Shown here: in pieces, positions 44,197 through 52,631 of the stretch
Position numbering within the stretch: the stretch's first letter is position 1
Layout of the letters: each line of letters starts with the position of its first letter
Assembly: GCA_015075425.1 (NCBI GenBank)
Contig: JABTUL010000001.1
Location: 1,860,001 to 1,924,000 of the forward strand
Direction of reading: 5' to 3'
DNA length: 64,000 bases
Source: Spirochaetales bacterium
Lineage (GTDB): Bacteria > Spirochaetota > Leptospiria > Leptospirales > Leptonemataceae
Program-made: the position numbers and the translations under genes
Notes under the pieces: model-generated
Database searches by the model: none
What the model was told of the DNA's origin: nothing
Seen by the model: the letters and a program-made list of their open reading frames with translations, nothing else

Positions 44197-45783
44197 GTCT
44201 GCGTTGCGTTCGGCAATCACCCGACTGAGCCGGTAGTGCTCACCCAGAAAATTACGCAGCGCGGCGAAATCGCGGTAGTCAGCAGGTAGCGGGTCATCGC
44301 CCAGCACAAGCCCCCATTCTGTGGTCTGAATTTCACGGGGTGGTGAATGGGCTACTTCATGACTGATCACAATGAGATCCGGTCGCTTTTGAACTGCCTG
44401 CATGAATCGGGTCCGCGCCCCGGCCTGATGAGGCGAAGGTTTTCTTAAAACATAGTCTACCGGATAGGGCGAGAGAAACTCCAGTACTCCCGGCCGGGCG
44501 GCGGACAGGGCTATCGAGGCATGCTCGAGGCTGACCATGGACCGATAATTAGCACTTGCTGACATATCTTTAAGTGTTTCAGGTAAAAGAAACCCAACCG
44601 GTCGCTCCCTGGTTAATAGTCCTGTCCCCCGATAAATGCGCAAACTGCGCTCCTGCCACAATAGAGTCAGTATTGCCAGGAGGCCCGCAACCGCCAGAGA
44701 ACGCATCGAAGAACGGGTCAGCCATACACCCATGAGTTCCGCGAGCATAATGATGCAAGCCAGCCAGGAAATGTACAGATGATACTGGAATCCCCGCAGT
44801 TGCACCAGGTACATCAGAACACCGGCTATAAATAGAAAGAGTGGGGCTGGATGGAACCGGTAACGGAATGCCAGTACGCACCAGACGCAAATGAGTAGCA
44901 GATGAAATAGGCCGAAATGGCCGGTGTCGATTGCATTCAGATAGCCTTCATTCAAAGAGAGCAAAAATCGCGGCGGCCAGAGAGTAAAGAGATGGAAGGC
45001 GAGAAGTACCGGATCTCTTGTTTCCACAAGCTCGAGGTAAACCGACGTCTGTGTCTGCCACCCGGCAAAGTATTCGACCAGCGCACCGTGCCACAGAAGG
45101 GGCAGACCGATTGCCAGAAGGGCAATGATCCCGCCTGCCATGAATGCCGCCACCCTCTGCCAGAGAAAGCCGGAAGATGTCTTACGACTGACAATAAATA
45201 AATGATATAAATTCATAAATAAAAAAAATAATACAACAGGCGGCTTGATGAGAAAGCTGCAAATCTGCAGGGCCCCCGTCCCGGCATACAAAAAGAGCTC
45301 CCAACCCGAGGCCGGTGACTTTTCAAGATGTTGCAGCAGGTAAATTACTCCCAGCAGGAGCGGAAAAAGAATCACCTCACGTTGAAAGGAGCCATAGGGT
45401 GTAGCCTCTACCGGAAACAGAGAAAAAAGGACTACGGAAGAAACGGCTGCATACCGCCCCGCTCCCGCCCGCAAAACAAAAAAAAGCAGACCGGCCGTCC
45501 CGGAAAGCCAGAGCAAATCCAGAATGCGAAATCCCGTATCGTCAAAACCAAAGAGGCACAGACCAAGAGCATGGACGTAGTGGGTAAACGGCAGATTGAT
45601 GGAAACAAAGTCCACCCCAGGAAAACGACCCTTGAGCATCTGGGCGGCTTCAAAGCGTAGTATTACGGCATCGGGTGAAATCGATACCGGCCAGCGCAGG
45701 GTGGTGAGCGCAAAATGCAGATTGCGTAGAAGGAATACTCCGCCCAGAAGGATGAGAAGGGCCCGAAAAAAAATAGCAATCAT
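44155..45783 (-). CDS. Polytopic membrane glycosyltransferase-like protein (GT-C / GT39-like)
   Basis: 542 residues with about 10-12 membrane segments and a soluble carboxyl end (~400-542). The first loop contains SPDAVILRFEAAQMLKGRFPGVDFVSINLP, resembling the acidic loop of GT-C enzymes that use polyprenyl-phosphate sugars on the outer face of the inner membrane, with an early catalytic acidic residue. It lies 2 bp after the GT2-GtrA fusion, whose product would make and flip the lipid-linked donor; this pairing is logical and supports the call. An A/T-rich island at 45187-45232 encodes FLFMNLYHLFIVS. Substrate unknown. Confidence 0.75.
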   Translation of the reverse strand: MIAIFFRALLILLGGVFLLRNLHFALTTLRWPVSISPDAVILRFEAAQMLKGRFPGVDFVSINLPFTHYVHALGLCLFGFDDTGFRILDLLWLSGTAGLLFFVLRAGAGRYAAVSSVVLFSLFPVEATPYGSFQREVILFPLLLGVIYLLQHLEKSPASGWELFLYAGTGALQICSFLIKPPVVLFFLFMNLYHLFIVSRKTSSGFLWQRVAAFMAGGIIALLAIGLPLLWHGALVEYFAGWQTQTSVYLELVETRDPVLLAFHLFTLWPPRFLLSLNEGYLNAIDTGHFGLFHLLLICVWCVLAFRYRFHPAPLFLFIAGVLMYLVQLRGFQYHLYISWLACIIMLAELMGVWLTRSSMRSLAVAGLLAILTLLWQERSLRIYRGTGLLTRERPVGFLLPETLKDMSASANYRSMVSLEHASIALSAARPGVLEFLSPYPVDYVLRKPSPHQAGARTRFMQAVQKRPDLIVISHEVAHSPPREIQTTEWGLVLGDDPLPADYRDFAALRNFLGEHYRLSRVIAERNADLYTVYEIRAGSRQ

Positions 45784-45785
45784 AA

Positions 45786-47357
45786 TTAACGAATCCGAAA
45801 CACCAGCAGCTTGTATCCAAAGTAATTGGTGATGAAACTCACTGCCACAGTGCTTAGCTTGAGCACATTGACCAGCCAGCGTTCATTGCCCGGATTGAGC
45901 CGGGAATTCAAACCGCCAAAAGCAAGCAGGGCCAGGCACAGTGCGACAACACTGATCGAAAGGAATTTCCAGTATTCCCCGCGAGCCCGAAATGTTATAC
46001 CTGAATTAAAAATATAAGAAATAAAATTCGCGAAAAGAAAGCCAATCGCCTGGTAGATCACCTGTCTGCTGGTTTCCCCCATACCAAAAAAATAGATCAG
46101 TCCGTTGTGAATGGCATAATCAATCGCCGTATTGATCACCCCGACAAAAGAGAAACGATAAACATAACCAAAGCGCAACCGGAATAGATCAAGGAGCACA
46201 CCAACGCTGTCAAGTGTGGTCAGGCGGGAACCCTCTTTGTCCTCCCAGCGCACCGGGGTTTCAACAACATTAAACTGCAAGTCCCGGGCTGCCTTCAAAA
46301 CTTCAAAATCATAGCCATAGCGCAGATTCACAAGTTTCCGGAACAGGACTCGTGCAGCCGTGCGGCGGAAAAGCTTGAAACCACATTGTGTATCCTGAAA
46401 GGATAGACCGGTAAAAAGCCGGATCAGCAGGTTTCCTCCACGGGAAATGAAAATCCGCACCGCAGATTGCCGCACGGTGACATTTGATTCCTGTAAGTAT
46501 CGCGATCCGATGGCTACGTCAAAACCTGCATCCAGGGCGCGGCGCAATGATTCCATCTCTTCAATGGCTGTAGAACCGTCAGCGTCGCAGATCAAAATAA
46601 GCTCCCCCGAAGCCTGACGGACTCCTTCCTGGACGGCCCCCCCTTTGCCAAAATTTTTATAGAGAGTAATGATTCGCGAGGCAGCACCAACAGGAATCAA
46701 AGAAGTACCGTCTGTCGAGCCATCGTCAACAATCAGAATTTCAGAGGAGATTTTCTTCTCTGCAAGATATCTCTCTACTTTTTTAAGAAATGGAGGCAAC
46801 CTCTTTTCTTCATTGAAGGCCGGAATCACAACAGAAAGCTCACAGCCAACCTGCGGTTCACCGGCAAAACGCCGGGCAACGAGAACCGTATTCTCCCCCG
46901 TAATAAATTTCACATAGGGATGCAAACGTATCTCCAGCGAATACAACCAGGCAAGAAATCCGTTGAGAATGCCAGGTTTTTTCACATCCGGCTTTACGCC
47001 CAGAAATCGTACGGGCAGACAGAAAAGGCGCACCAGAAAACCCGCCTGCAAGACCAGCTCAACAACCAGACCGAGATGCCGCGCTTCTTCATAAAGCGAC
47101 CGTAAATCCACGCCACGCAAACGATCGATAATCAAAAGGCTGTTCGCAGAAAGGCGATGATAAATTTCCTTTATACTCAGATGATCATCAATGCTGAGAA
47201 AAAAATCCACCGGTCCGTTTTGCTGCTCAAGTCGCCAGAAATCCAGGCCACCACTGTACTGCGGATTATCGCAGTGGAAGCTTTGAGCCGCATAGGGCAG
47301 ATAGCGCGAGGCAATCCGCCGGTACAATTGCTGCCGCCCACTGATCAGCCAGTGCAT
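45786..47357 (-). CDS. Fusion: methyltransferase-like remnant, GT2 (DPM1-like) and GtrA
   Basis: 523 residues. Residues ~1-165 look like the back half of a class I methyltransferase (VDFFLSIDDHLSIKEIYHRL, SLLIIDR) without the SAM-binding glycine loop. Residues ~172-395 are a GT2 dolichol-phosphate-mannose-synthase-like domain: ELSVVIPAFNEE, IVDDGSTDGT, CDADGST (DxD), FQDTQCGFKLFRR. Residues ~398-523 are GtrA with four membrane segments (FSFVGVINTAIDYAIHNGL). The GT2 part should make a polyprenyl-phosphate sugar and GtrA flip it; the next gene encodes a likely user. Starts 8 bp after the PurA-like gene. Confidence 0.88.
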   Translation of the reverse strand: MHWLISGRQQLYRRIASRYLPYAAQSFHCDNPQYSGGLDFWRLEQQNGPVDFFLSIDDHLSIKEIYHRLSANSLLIIDRLRGVDLRSLYEEARHLGLVVELVLQAGFLVRLFCLPVRFLGVKPDVKKPGILNGFLAWLYSLEIRLHPYVKFITGENTVLVARRFAGEPQVGCELSVVIPAFNEEKRLPPFLKKVERYLAEKKISSEILIVDDGSTDGTSLIPVGAASRIITLYKNFGKGGAVQEGVRQASGELILICDADGSTAIEEMESLRRALDAGFDVAIGSRYLQESNVTVRQSAVRIFISRGGNLLIRLFTGLSFQDTQCGFKLFRRTAARVLFRKLVNLRYGYDFEVLKAARDLQFNVVETPVRWEDKEGSRLTTLDSVGVLLDLFRLRFGYVYRFSFVGVINTAIDYAIHNGLIYFFGMGETSRQVIYQAIGFLFANFISYIFNSGITFRARGEYWKFLSISVVALCLALLAFGGLNSRLNPGNERWLVNVLKLSTVAVSFITNYFGYKLLVFRIR

Positions 47358-47365
47358 GCGACAGG

Positions 47366-48745
47366 CTAAGGATTGTCACCTGGGTGTAAAGTGAATGTCA
47401 AGCGTGATGGGACCGCTGCCGGACGCCATCTGACCGGACCGGCCCAGGTTTTCTGTAGAGCTGTCGGACCGGCAGAAAAATACACTACCGGCTTTCCCGT
47501 TTCCTTCTGGAGGTAGTCAGCGAGCCCCGAGGAATCACCTGTTCCTTCATCAAAGACAGGTGCAGGGTGATTTTCCAGAACTGGACGGCACAATTCCAGA
47601 AGCTCTGTCAGGCGCTGCTGCTCAGCAATTGTCCCGGGAAGACGACGGATACGGATCGCCTCGCCTTTCTCATCCAGCTCAAAAAACTCACCGGCATCGG
47701 TAGCCGGACTGTAAAACCGGTAAGCGCGGACCAAAAAGTAATTCTGACCCTGTGCATGATCGATGCAGGTTAAACCCAGGGCGTCCACCTGGACAAAAGA
47801 AAGGGCATAGTGTAGGAGCACCAGGTCCAACCAGCCCCGGCGGACCGGACCCTGCCAGAAATTGGTTCGGTTACAGCGATCCTCGGGGAGCACTATGCGT
47901 TCATCTTCGCCAGGAAAGGGTCCCGGACCGTGACGGGTCCAGATGGCCCGGATAAGGCCGATTCGATAAGCGGGCAATTTGTTGCTTTGCGTGGCATCGG
48001 TGACAGATACATAGGGAAAAAAACCGTGACGCGCATCCAGAAGGGCGCCCTGCGCTCCTTCAAAGAGAACAGGGGGCTCAACATGAACAGGAGCACACTC
48101 AGCTGTTTGTAAAAATTCATCTATTTTATTAAAATAATAGTCAAAAGCCTGCTCATCGCAGAATAGATCCAGCGCTTCTCTCGCCCGCGGATGGTCCACC
48201 CGACCAATGGTTCGGGCTTTTTCACCAAGAAGAGATCGTATTCTGATCAGAAGTTCCCGCCGTCCGGTCGTCTTTAAGTCTGCCAGTCTGATTACGGGCA
48301 GGCCGCCGCGCTCATCCTGCCAGAGTTCACCCACACCGAGCCCGCAACTGCCATGCCGATTACGGCGTGCCAGTTCGCGGAGCTGGCCCAGAGCCTTATG
48401 GTAGGGTGTGACAACAGGACACTGTTCATCAAATCGCAGGCGGCCGGAGAGAGGGACTCCTTTGTCTTCCAGTATCCGGTACTCGTGCAGGGCAGCAAGT
48501 GGTTCGCAGTACACCGTCTCAAGGCTCATGCTCTTCACGCCGGGGACAAAGAGTCCAGAACCCAACTGGGCAAAAACATGTTCACGGCCTCCGGGAGTCA
48601 GCACATGATGGGCGGCCTGTGGTCCGCCATTGAAACGGCATACGGTGGCCTGCGGAAAGAGACGTGAGAAAAAATCGATGGCTGCGCCCTTGCCTTCGTC
48701 GCCAAAGGCCAGGCCAACCACTGCGATGGCGTCAACTTCAGGCAA
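47366..48745 (-). CDS. Divergent adenylosuccinate-synthetase (PurA) paralog
   Basis: 459 residues from TTG at 48745, overlapping the vWA gene by 8 bp. PurA landmarks: AFGDEGKG (residues 13-20, catalytic D16 kept), GGPQAAHHV (42-48; HNAGHT in true PurA, His kept), LFEGAQGALLD (227-237), RHGPGPFP (271-278), RRGW (302-305), and a GTP-site remnant SAGPTALQKTW. Changes: TTGRGIGP becomes SCGLGVGE (133-140); the Asp-binding loop before RRGW is NFWQGPV; the guanine-binding KLD becomes CID (327-329). Probably a GTP- or NTP-using ligase of PurA fold with altered substrates, not the housekeeping enzyme. In line with kinase and vWA genes. Confidence 0.85.
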   Translation of the reverse strand: MPEVDAIAVVGLAFGDEGKGAAIDFFSRLFPQATVCRFNGGPQAAHHVLTPGGREHVFAQLGSGLFVPGVKSMSLETVYCEPLAALHEYRILEDKGVPLSGRLRFDEQCPVVTPYHKALGQLRELARRNRHGSCGLGVGELWQDERGGLPVIRLADLKTTGRRELLIRIRSLLGEKARTIGRVDHPRAREALDLFCDEQAFDYYFNKIDEFLQTAECAPVHVEPPVLFEGAQGALLDARHGFFPYVSVTDATQSNKLPAYRIGLIRAIWTRHGPGPFPGEDERIVLPEDRCNRTNFWQGPVRRGWLDLVLLHYALSFVQVDALGLTCIDHAQGQNYFLVRAYRFYSPATDAGEFFELDEKGEAIRIRRLPGTIAEQQRLTELLELCRPVLENHPAPVFDEGTGDSSGLADYLQKETGKPVVYFSAGPTALQKTWAGPVRWRPAAVPSRLTFTLHPGDNP

Positions 48746-50102
48746 AAGAGGTCAGCGCCCGCTCCACCTGAGAAGTTTCCTGCCGATTGCGACCGAGCCC
48801 TCGCAAAGTATCCAGGTAGCCGGACAGATCGGTTTTTTTTTCTTTAATTGCCAGCACACCGAGAATCACATCCGTTATGGCCGCCGGATCCTCAATCAAC
48901 AGAATGTTACCCGGCCCGAGCACGGATGCCCATTGGTCCTTGATCAATCGATCGTCATAGTTACGCAAAGCGGCTTCTTCCGCCGCGGAAACACGCCTTT
49001 CCTCCGGCCGGTAATCAAATTCTGCAACGGTAAGATCACTGGCATGGCCGGTCTCACCCTTAAGGCTGATCGTATGATCGAAATACTGCTTGTGACCGTT
49101 CACTTCAAGCTCCAGAGTGAACTGCGCCGGTTCGATTTTTTCGTGAAACCGATAATTTTGCACAAAAACCCGGTAATGACCCGCCGGAGCCGTGCCATGA
49201 GCCCAGCGAACATTCTCCACCGGTTTGGTTGATTCCCCCTGCACGTTCATGTCCACATCCAGCCAGCCACCGCAGGCAGATTGTTTATTTCTATAGAATA
49301 TCTCTTCACCGGATGGGCAAATGACATGCAAATCCAGATCATTGCGATTGTTCCAGATCAGGGATGCCCGGATGTCGACGTTTTTGTACTGTCCCCCAGC
49401 AGATTCAACTCTCTGCCGGATTTCAGCAGAAATATCTCCCAGGCGATCCTGCCAGCTTTTTTGCGGATAGATCAAATAGGTATGGTATTTTTTTTGTAAT
49501 TCTGTAAAGATGTCTTCAGAGAGAATATCTTCAGGGACCTCAAAACCACAAACGGCCTGAATCAGATCTTTTCTAACAGTCGGGTAAAAACCTTCATCTC
49601 CAACGAAGAAAAAGTACCCCTTTTTCCCGCGCTTAACACACTCAAGGATGCTATGCCGGGCATAGTAATAGGCAGCAAGTTCATAGCTCTCCTGACCGGT
49701 ACCTCCACCACCCTCTTCAATCCAGAAATTTTCCAGCACACGATCCAGGCGATTGTCCGCTTCAAACTGTCCCACCTGTAGCGGCGCTTTATCGCCTGAA
49801 GCGGCATCACCGATAGCACAAAAACTGATAGCCACTCCTTGAACATAGCCCTGCACCTGTATCTGGCCAATAAACTCCGGTAGTTTTGCATACATAAGCC
49901 TGGTATCATCGCCACGTGACCGGGTAACATCAAGGGCAACTACAAGAGCTGTCTCATTCATGCACTCCCGGATATGACCCCTGGGATCAAGCGTGCCATG
50001 GAGCTTTTGTTTTTCCGCCGGTTTACTACCAAAGGCAAATCCCTGATGACCGGAAGAGCGAGCCTCGTAGGCAATATCCTGACTGTAAAAACCACCGCCC
50101 AT
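48738..50102 (-). CDS. vWA domain protein with YfaP (DUF2135) domain
   Basis: 454 residues after a strong AAGGAG site. vWA domain ~50-220, MIDAS-like DVTRS (D58, T60, S62) after ALVVAL, a Gly-rich loop EEGGGGTGQES carrying the MIDAS Thr, and FFFVGDEGF for the last Asp. Residues ~235-335 form a YfaP/DUF2135 beta sandwich: RASLIWNNRNDLDLHVICPS, VENVRWAHGTAPAGHYRVFV. The last ~100 residues are helical. No signal peptide, so probably cytoplasmic. vWA proteins with atypical kinases occur in TerY-type systems; here the partner kinase is 11 bp upstream. No phosphatase is adjacent. Confidence 0.88.
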   Translation of the reverse strand: MGGGFYSQDIAYEARSSGHQGFAFGSKPAEKQKLHGTLDPRGHIRECMNETALVVALDVTRSRGDDTRLMYAKLPEFIGQIQVQGYVQGVAISFCAIGDAASGDKAPLQVGQFEADNRLDRVLENFWIEEGGGGTGQESYELAAYYYARHSILECVKRGKKGYFFFVGDEGFYPTVRKDLIQAVCGFEVPEDILSEDIFTELQKKYHTYLIYPQKSWQDRLGDISAEIRQRVESAGGQYKNVDIRASLIWNNRNDLDLHVICPSGEEIFYRNKQSACGGWLDVDMNVQGESTKPVENVRWAHGTAPAGHYRVFVQNYRFHEKIEPAQFTLELEVNGHKQYFDHTISLKGETGHASDLTVAEFDYRPEERRVSAAEEAALRNYDDRLIKDQWASVLGPGNILLIEDPAAITDVILGVLAIKEKKTDLSGYLDTLRGLGRNRQETSQVERALTSFA

Positions 50103-50113
50103 GTTCTTCTCCT

Positions 50114-51151
50114 TTACATACGAAATTCTATAAATTCATGAGGACCGTACATTTCCGCACGAAGCAGATCCAGTCGATTGTACATCTCCCAGGCGTCCGC
50201 AGGCCGGCCGGCCACTGTGGGAAGGGTAAAAAGTCGGAGTAACCGCACAAGCCTTTCATCCAGACCCTCAGGCATACGCCCGCTCGCCGGATCTCCACCC
50301 AAAACATAGAGCATGCATTGCCCGATCGAATACATATCAGAGGATGGCAGGGGATTGGCCCGGGCCGTAACTTCAGGGGCCGTGTAAGGACGATTCTCAA
50401 TGCGAAACGTTTCCCGCGTGCGCGCCGGGTTATCAATAGCATAGCTCCAGTCAATGAGCCAGACATTGTGATCGGCCGGCCGGACCAGAATGTGCGACGG
50501 CTCAATATTGCCGTGAAGGATTCCCTGGCTGTGGGCATGACCTATAACGGCAAGAATCCGCCGCCAGAGCCAGATCACATGACGTTCGGGAATTCCCTGC
50601 GGATAGCGCTTCCGGATCTCTTCGAGGTCAAATCCGGCAATGGATTCAAACACATTCACAGCCAGGCCATCCCGGGTCAAAAAATGCTCCACAAGATGCG
50701 GCAGTTGTTTGCGGAACCGTTCACCGGAATCCCACAGACGGGTAAGGATTCTGGACTCCCGACTCAGCCAATCATTGCTGGAGCGATTTACGGCCTGTTT
50801 GAAAAATACTTTTTCTCCCGTGGCTGTTGTCGCCGCATAGAGGGCAACTCTTTGATTGGCTCCCAGCAATTCTCCCAGCCGGTAGCGCTCCTGCTGCGGT
50901 TGCTGCGGCCTATTTTTTTGACTGCTTCGGGAAACTCCCTCAGCTGCGGGAAGGGGCTTTTTGCTTTTTGAACCCAAAAATAACGATTTGAGAAATCGGT
51001 AAATGTCTTCCGCCAGGCGCTGACCTATACTGCGCAGGATAAAGAGCGCTACGAGGCCAAGAAGGCTTACCCCATAGACAACATAGGGATGAGAAAACAG
51101 CTCTGCAGCCCCTTCAAAGAGAGCGCCGCCCAGTTCAAATATGAATTCCAA
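50114..51151 (-). CDS. Membrane-anchored atypical Ser/Thr kinase-like protein
   Basis: 345 residues from TTG at 51151 (AGGA 6 nt before). One membrane segment near the start (HPYVVYGVSLLGLVALFIL, ~22-40), a basic linker rich in Pro/Gln (~60-88), then a kinase domain. Beta-3 Lys (VFFKQA) and alpha-C Glu (SRESRIL) are kept. The catalytic loop is HGNIEPSHIL in place of HRDLKPxNIL, losing the base Asp, Lys and Asn; the metal Asp is kept in LIDWSYA. YTAPEV and SSDMYSIGQ are the APE and helix F. Similar HGxxxPxHVL loops occur in kinases of TerY-type vWA systems. Active or pseudokinase is open. Confidence 0.85.
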   Translation of the reverse strand: MEFIFELGGALFEGAAELFSHPYVVYGVSLLGLVALFILRSIGQRLAEDIYRFLKSLFLGSKSKKPLPAAEGVSRSSQKNRPQQPQQERYRLGELLGANQRVALYAATTATGEKVFFKQAVNRSSNDWLSRESRILTRLWDSGERFRKQLPHLVEHFLTRDGLAVNVFESIAGFDLEEIRKRYPQGIPERHVIWLWRRILAVIGHAHSQGILHGNIEPSHILVRPADHNVWLIDWSYAIDNPARTRETFRIENRPYTAPEVTARANPLPSSDMYSIGQCMLYVLGGDPASGRMPEGLDERLVRLLRLFTLPTVAGRPADAWEMYNRLDLLRAEMYGPHEFIEFRM

Positions 51152-51159
51152 ACCTTTTC

Positions 51160-52314
51160 CTAAAAATCAAATCGAAGTCCGGCGCTGGCCCCAAACGTTC
51201 CGCGTTCTGTCTTCACAGCTTCCAGCGAAATCTTGAGTGAATCCAGATTGATTTCAAAACCCACCAGACCGTAAATCGTTTTGTACGGTGGCCGTCCCCT
51301 CCCGGTTACCGCGATGGTCAGGAAGGCATCCGGCAACGATTGGCCAAATAACTTCTGGTATTCTTCCTCACTCAAGTTCTTGATGTATTCAGCATAGTCA
51401 GGATTGGAAAGGAGCGCATTGACATTGGTATCAGCGTAGACTCTGCCGCTGCGCGCCAACAAAAAATCGGCTTTCCCTTCATTTACGGAACCACCGGCGC
51501 CCACCGTCAGGTTGAATAAATACAGCAACTGAATCCCGGTGCGAAACTCCAGCTTGGTACTGCGCATACGCACATCATAATTGATGAGGTTGCTCCCATC
51601 CCAGATCAAGTTGACTCCGTTTTCATTGGCCAGATTCAGTTTGGCCGGTTTGGCCACATAATTGATTTGCTGTAAAGAAAAGTGATGACCGACCCCCACA
51701 GAAGCGCCGCGAAAACGAAGGAAAGGTCCCCAGAGCACTTCATTGCCTTCTACCAGATGGTAGCGTAGCTCGGCTCCACGCGAAAAGGAACTGGCGTCGA
51801 TCTTCCCCTGCACTTTTTCCCCGGATTCGCTTTCTGAAAGTTCTGCCCCGACAATGTACAGATCAAAACGAGCCGGAGAAAGAAACGATACGGATCGACC
51901 GCTGTATGGAGCATAGTCGGCTCCGGCCAGCCAGCCCAGATTGATCCCGATGAAGTAGCGCGGGTTGATGGCCACACCCAGAGCAGACAGGTCCTGCAGC
52001 GTGGTCACGCCAGGCATGTATACATTGACCTTCTCTTCCGGTACGTATCCGGCTCCGAGGTACGCTCCAAAGGTAATCCGATGCAGATTGATGGTGCCAA
52101 TAGGTGGCCCCATCAAATTTGCCAGTGCCGCTGCTTCAGCCATATCCTCAAAAACCCGATCCGCGTACTGGCTCTTGAAATGGTAGTAGAACTCTCCCAG
52201 TTGTGCGTCGGTGAAAGGCAGTTCGGAACAGCCCGCCCCATCACAGCGAATCTGAGCAGCCAGGGGTGTAAGCACCGCGCCCGATAGCAGAAGCACAAAG
52301 ATAAATCGAAACAA
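51160..52314 (-). CDS. Exported outer-membrane beta-barrel-like protein
   Basis: 384 residues from TTG at 52314 after AGGGGG. Signal peptide FRFIFVLLLSGAVLTPLAAQ, then a Cys pair (RCDGAGC). Strand-rich mature region with barrel-like repeats (FGAYLGAGYVP, FIGINLGWLAGADY, LLYLFNLTVGAGGSV, YGLVGFEINLDSLKISLEAV) and the end FGASAGLRFDF, with a terminal Phe typical for outer-membrane insertion. It resembles Lsa36-type leptospiral surface proteins in layout, but I cannot confirm it. The kinase gene starts 8 bp after its stop, so it may lead the kinase/vWA/PurA-like run. Confidence 0.75.
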   Translation of the reverse strand: MFRFIFVLLLSGAVLTPLAAQIRCDGAGCSELPFTDAQLGEFYYHFKSQYADRVFEDMAEAAALANLMGPPIGTINLHRITFGAYLGAGYVPEEKVNVYMPGVTTLQDLSALGVAINPRYFIGINLGWLAGADYAPYSGRSVSFLSPARFDLYIVGAELSESESGEKVQGKIDASSFSRGAELRYHLVEGNEVLWGPFLRFRGASVGVGHHFSLQQINYVAKPAKLNLANENGVNLIWDGSNLINYDVRMRSTKLEFRTGIQLLYLFNLTVGAGGSVNEGKADFLLARSGRVYADTNVNALLSNPDYAEYIKNLSEEEYQKLFGQSLPDAFLTIAVTGRGRPPYKTIYGLVGFEINLDSLKISLEAVKTERGTFGASAGLRFDF

Positions 52315-52400
52315 ATTGCCCCCTGTCTTCTTCTATTTGACGGACCGCCACGGTCTGAAAAGTATTTTCCGCAAAGTCTTTCTGAAAAAAAGGTGCCTCT

Positions 52401-52631
52401 GTGCTACGCAAAATTCTGTTTGTTGTGGTTTTTTCGGTCTATTGCTTCATTTTTTTTGTGATCGGTGAAACGGCTGCCCGCCATTTCTATCCGGGGTTCC
52501 TGGATCCCGTTGCCGCCACAGCAAAGGATTTTGGCCTGGCAACGGGATTTTTTCTGATAATTGTTGTATTAGCCTGGATCGGGGCAAATTCCGTGGTATA
52601 TGGCCGACCAGGCGGACAGCGGGGCACCTGA
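52401..52631 (+). CDS. Small membrane protein before tsaE
   Basis: 76 residues from a GTG at 52401. Two membrane segments: ILFVVVFSVYCFIFFVIGETAA (~5-26) and FGLATGFFLIIVVLAWIGANSVV (~44-66), with a short loop holding HFYPGFLDP. Its end overlaps tsaE by 32 bp. No family recognised. Weak ribosome-binding sequence; supported mainly by hydrophobic pattern and by position at the head of a plus-strand run. Confidence 0.55.
   Translation: MLRKILFVVVFSVYCFIFFVIGETAARHFYPGFLDPVAATAKDFGLATGFFLIIVVLAWIGANSVVYGRPGGQRGT

Noticed and set aside
48738-50102. A tellurite-resistance (Ter) operon
   Set aside because: Only the vWA/kinase resemblance is present; no TerB, TerC, TerD-like or PP2C gene is adjacent, so the Ter label would overstate the case.
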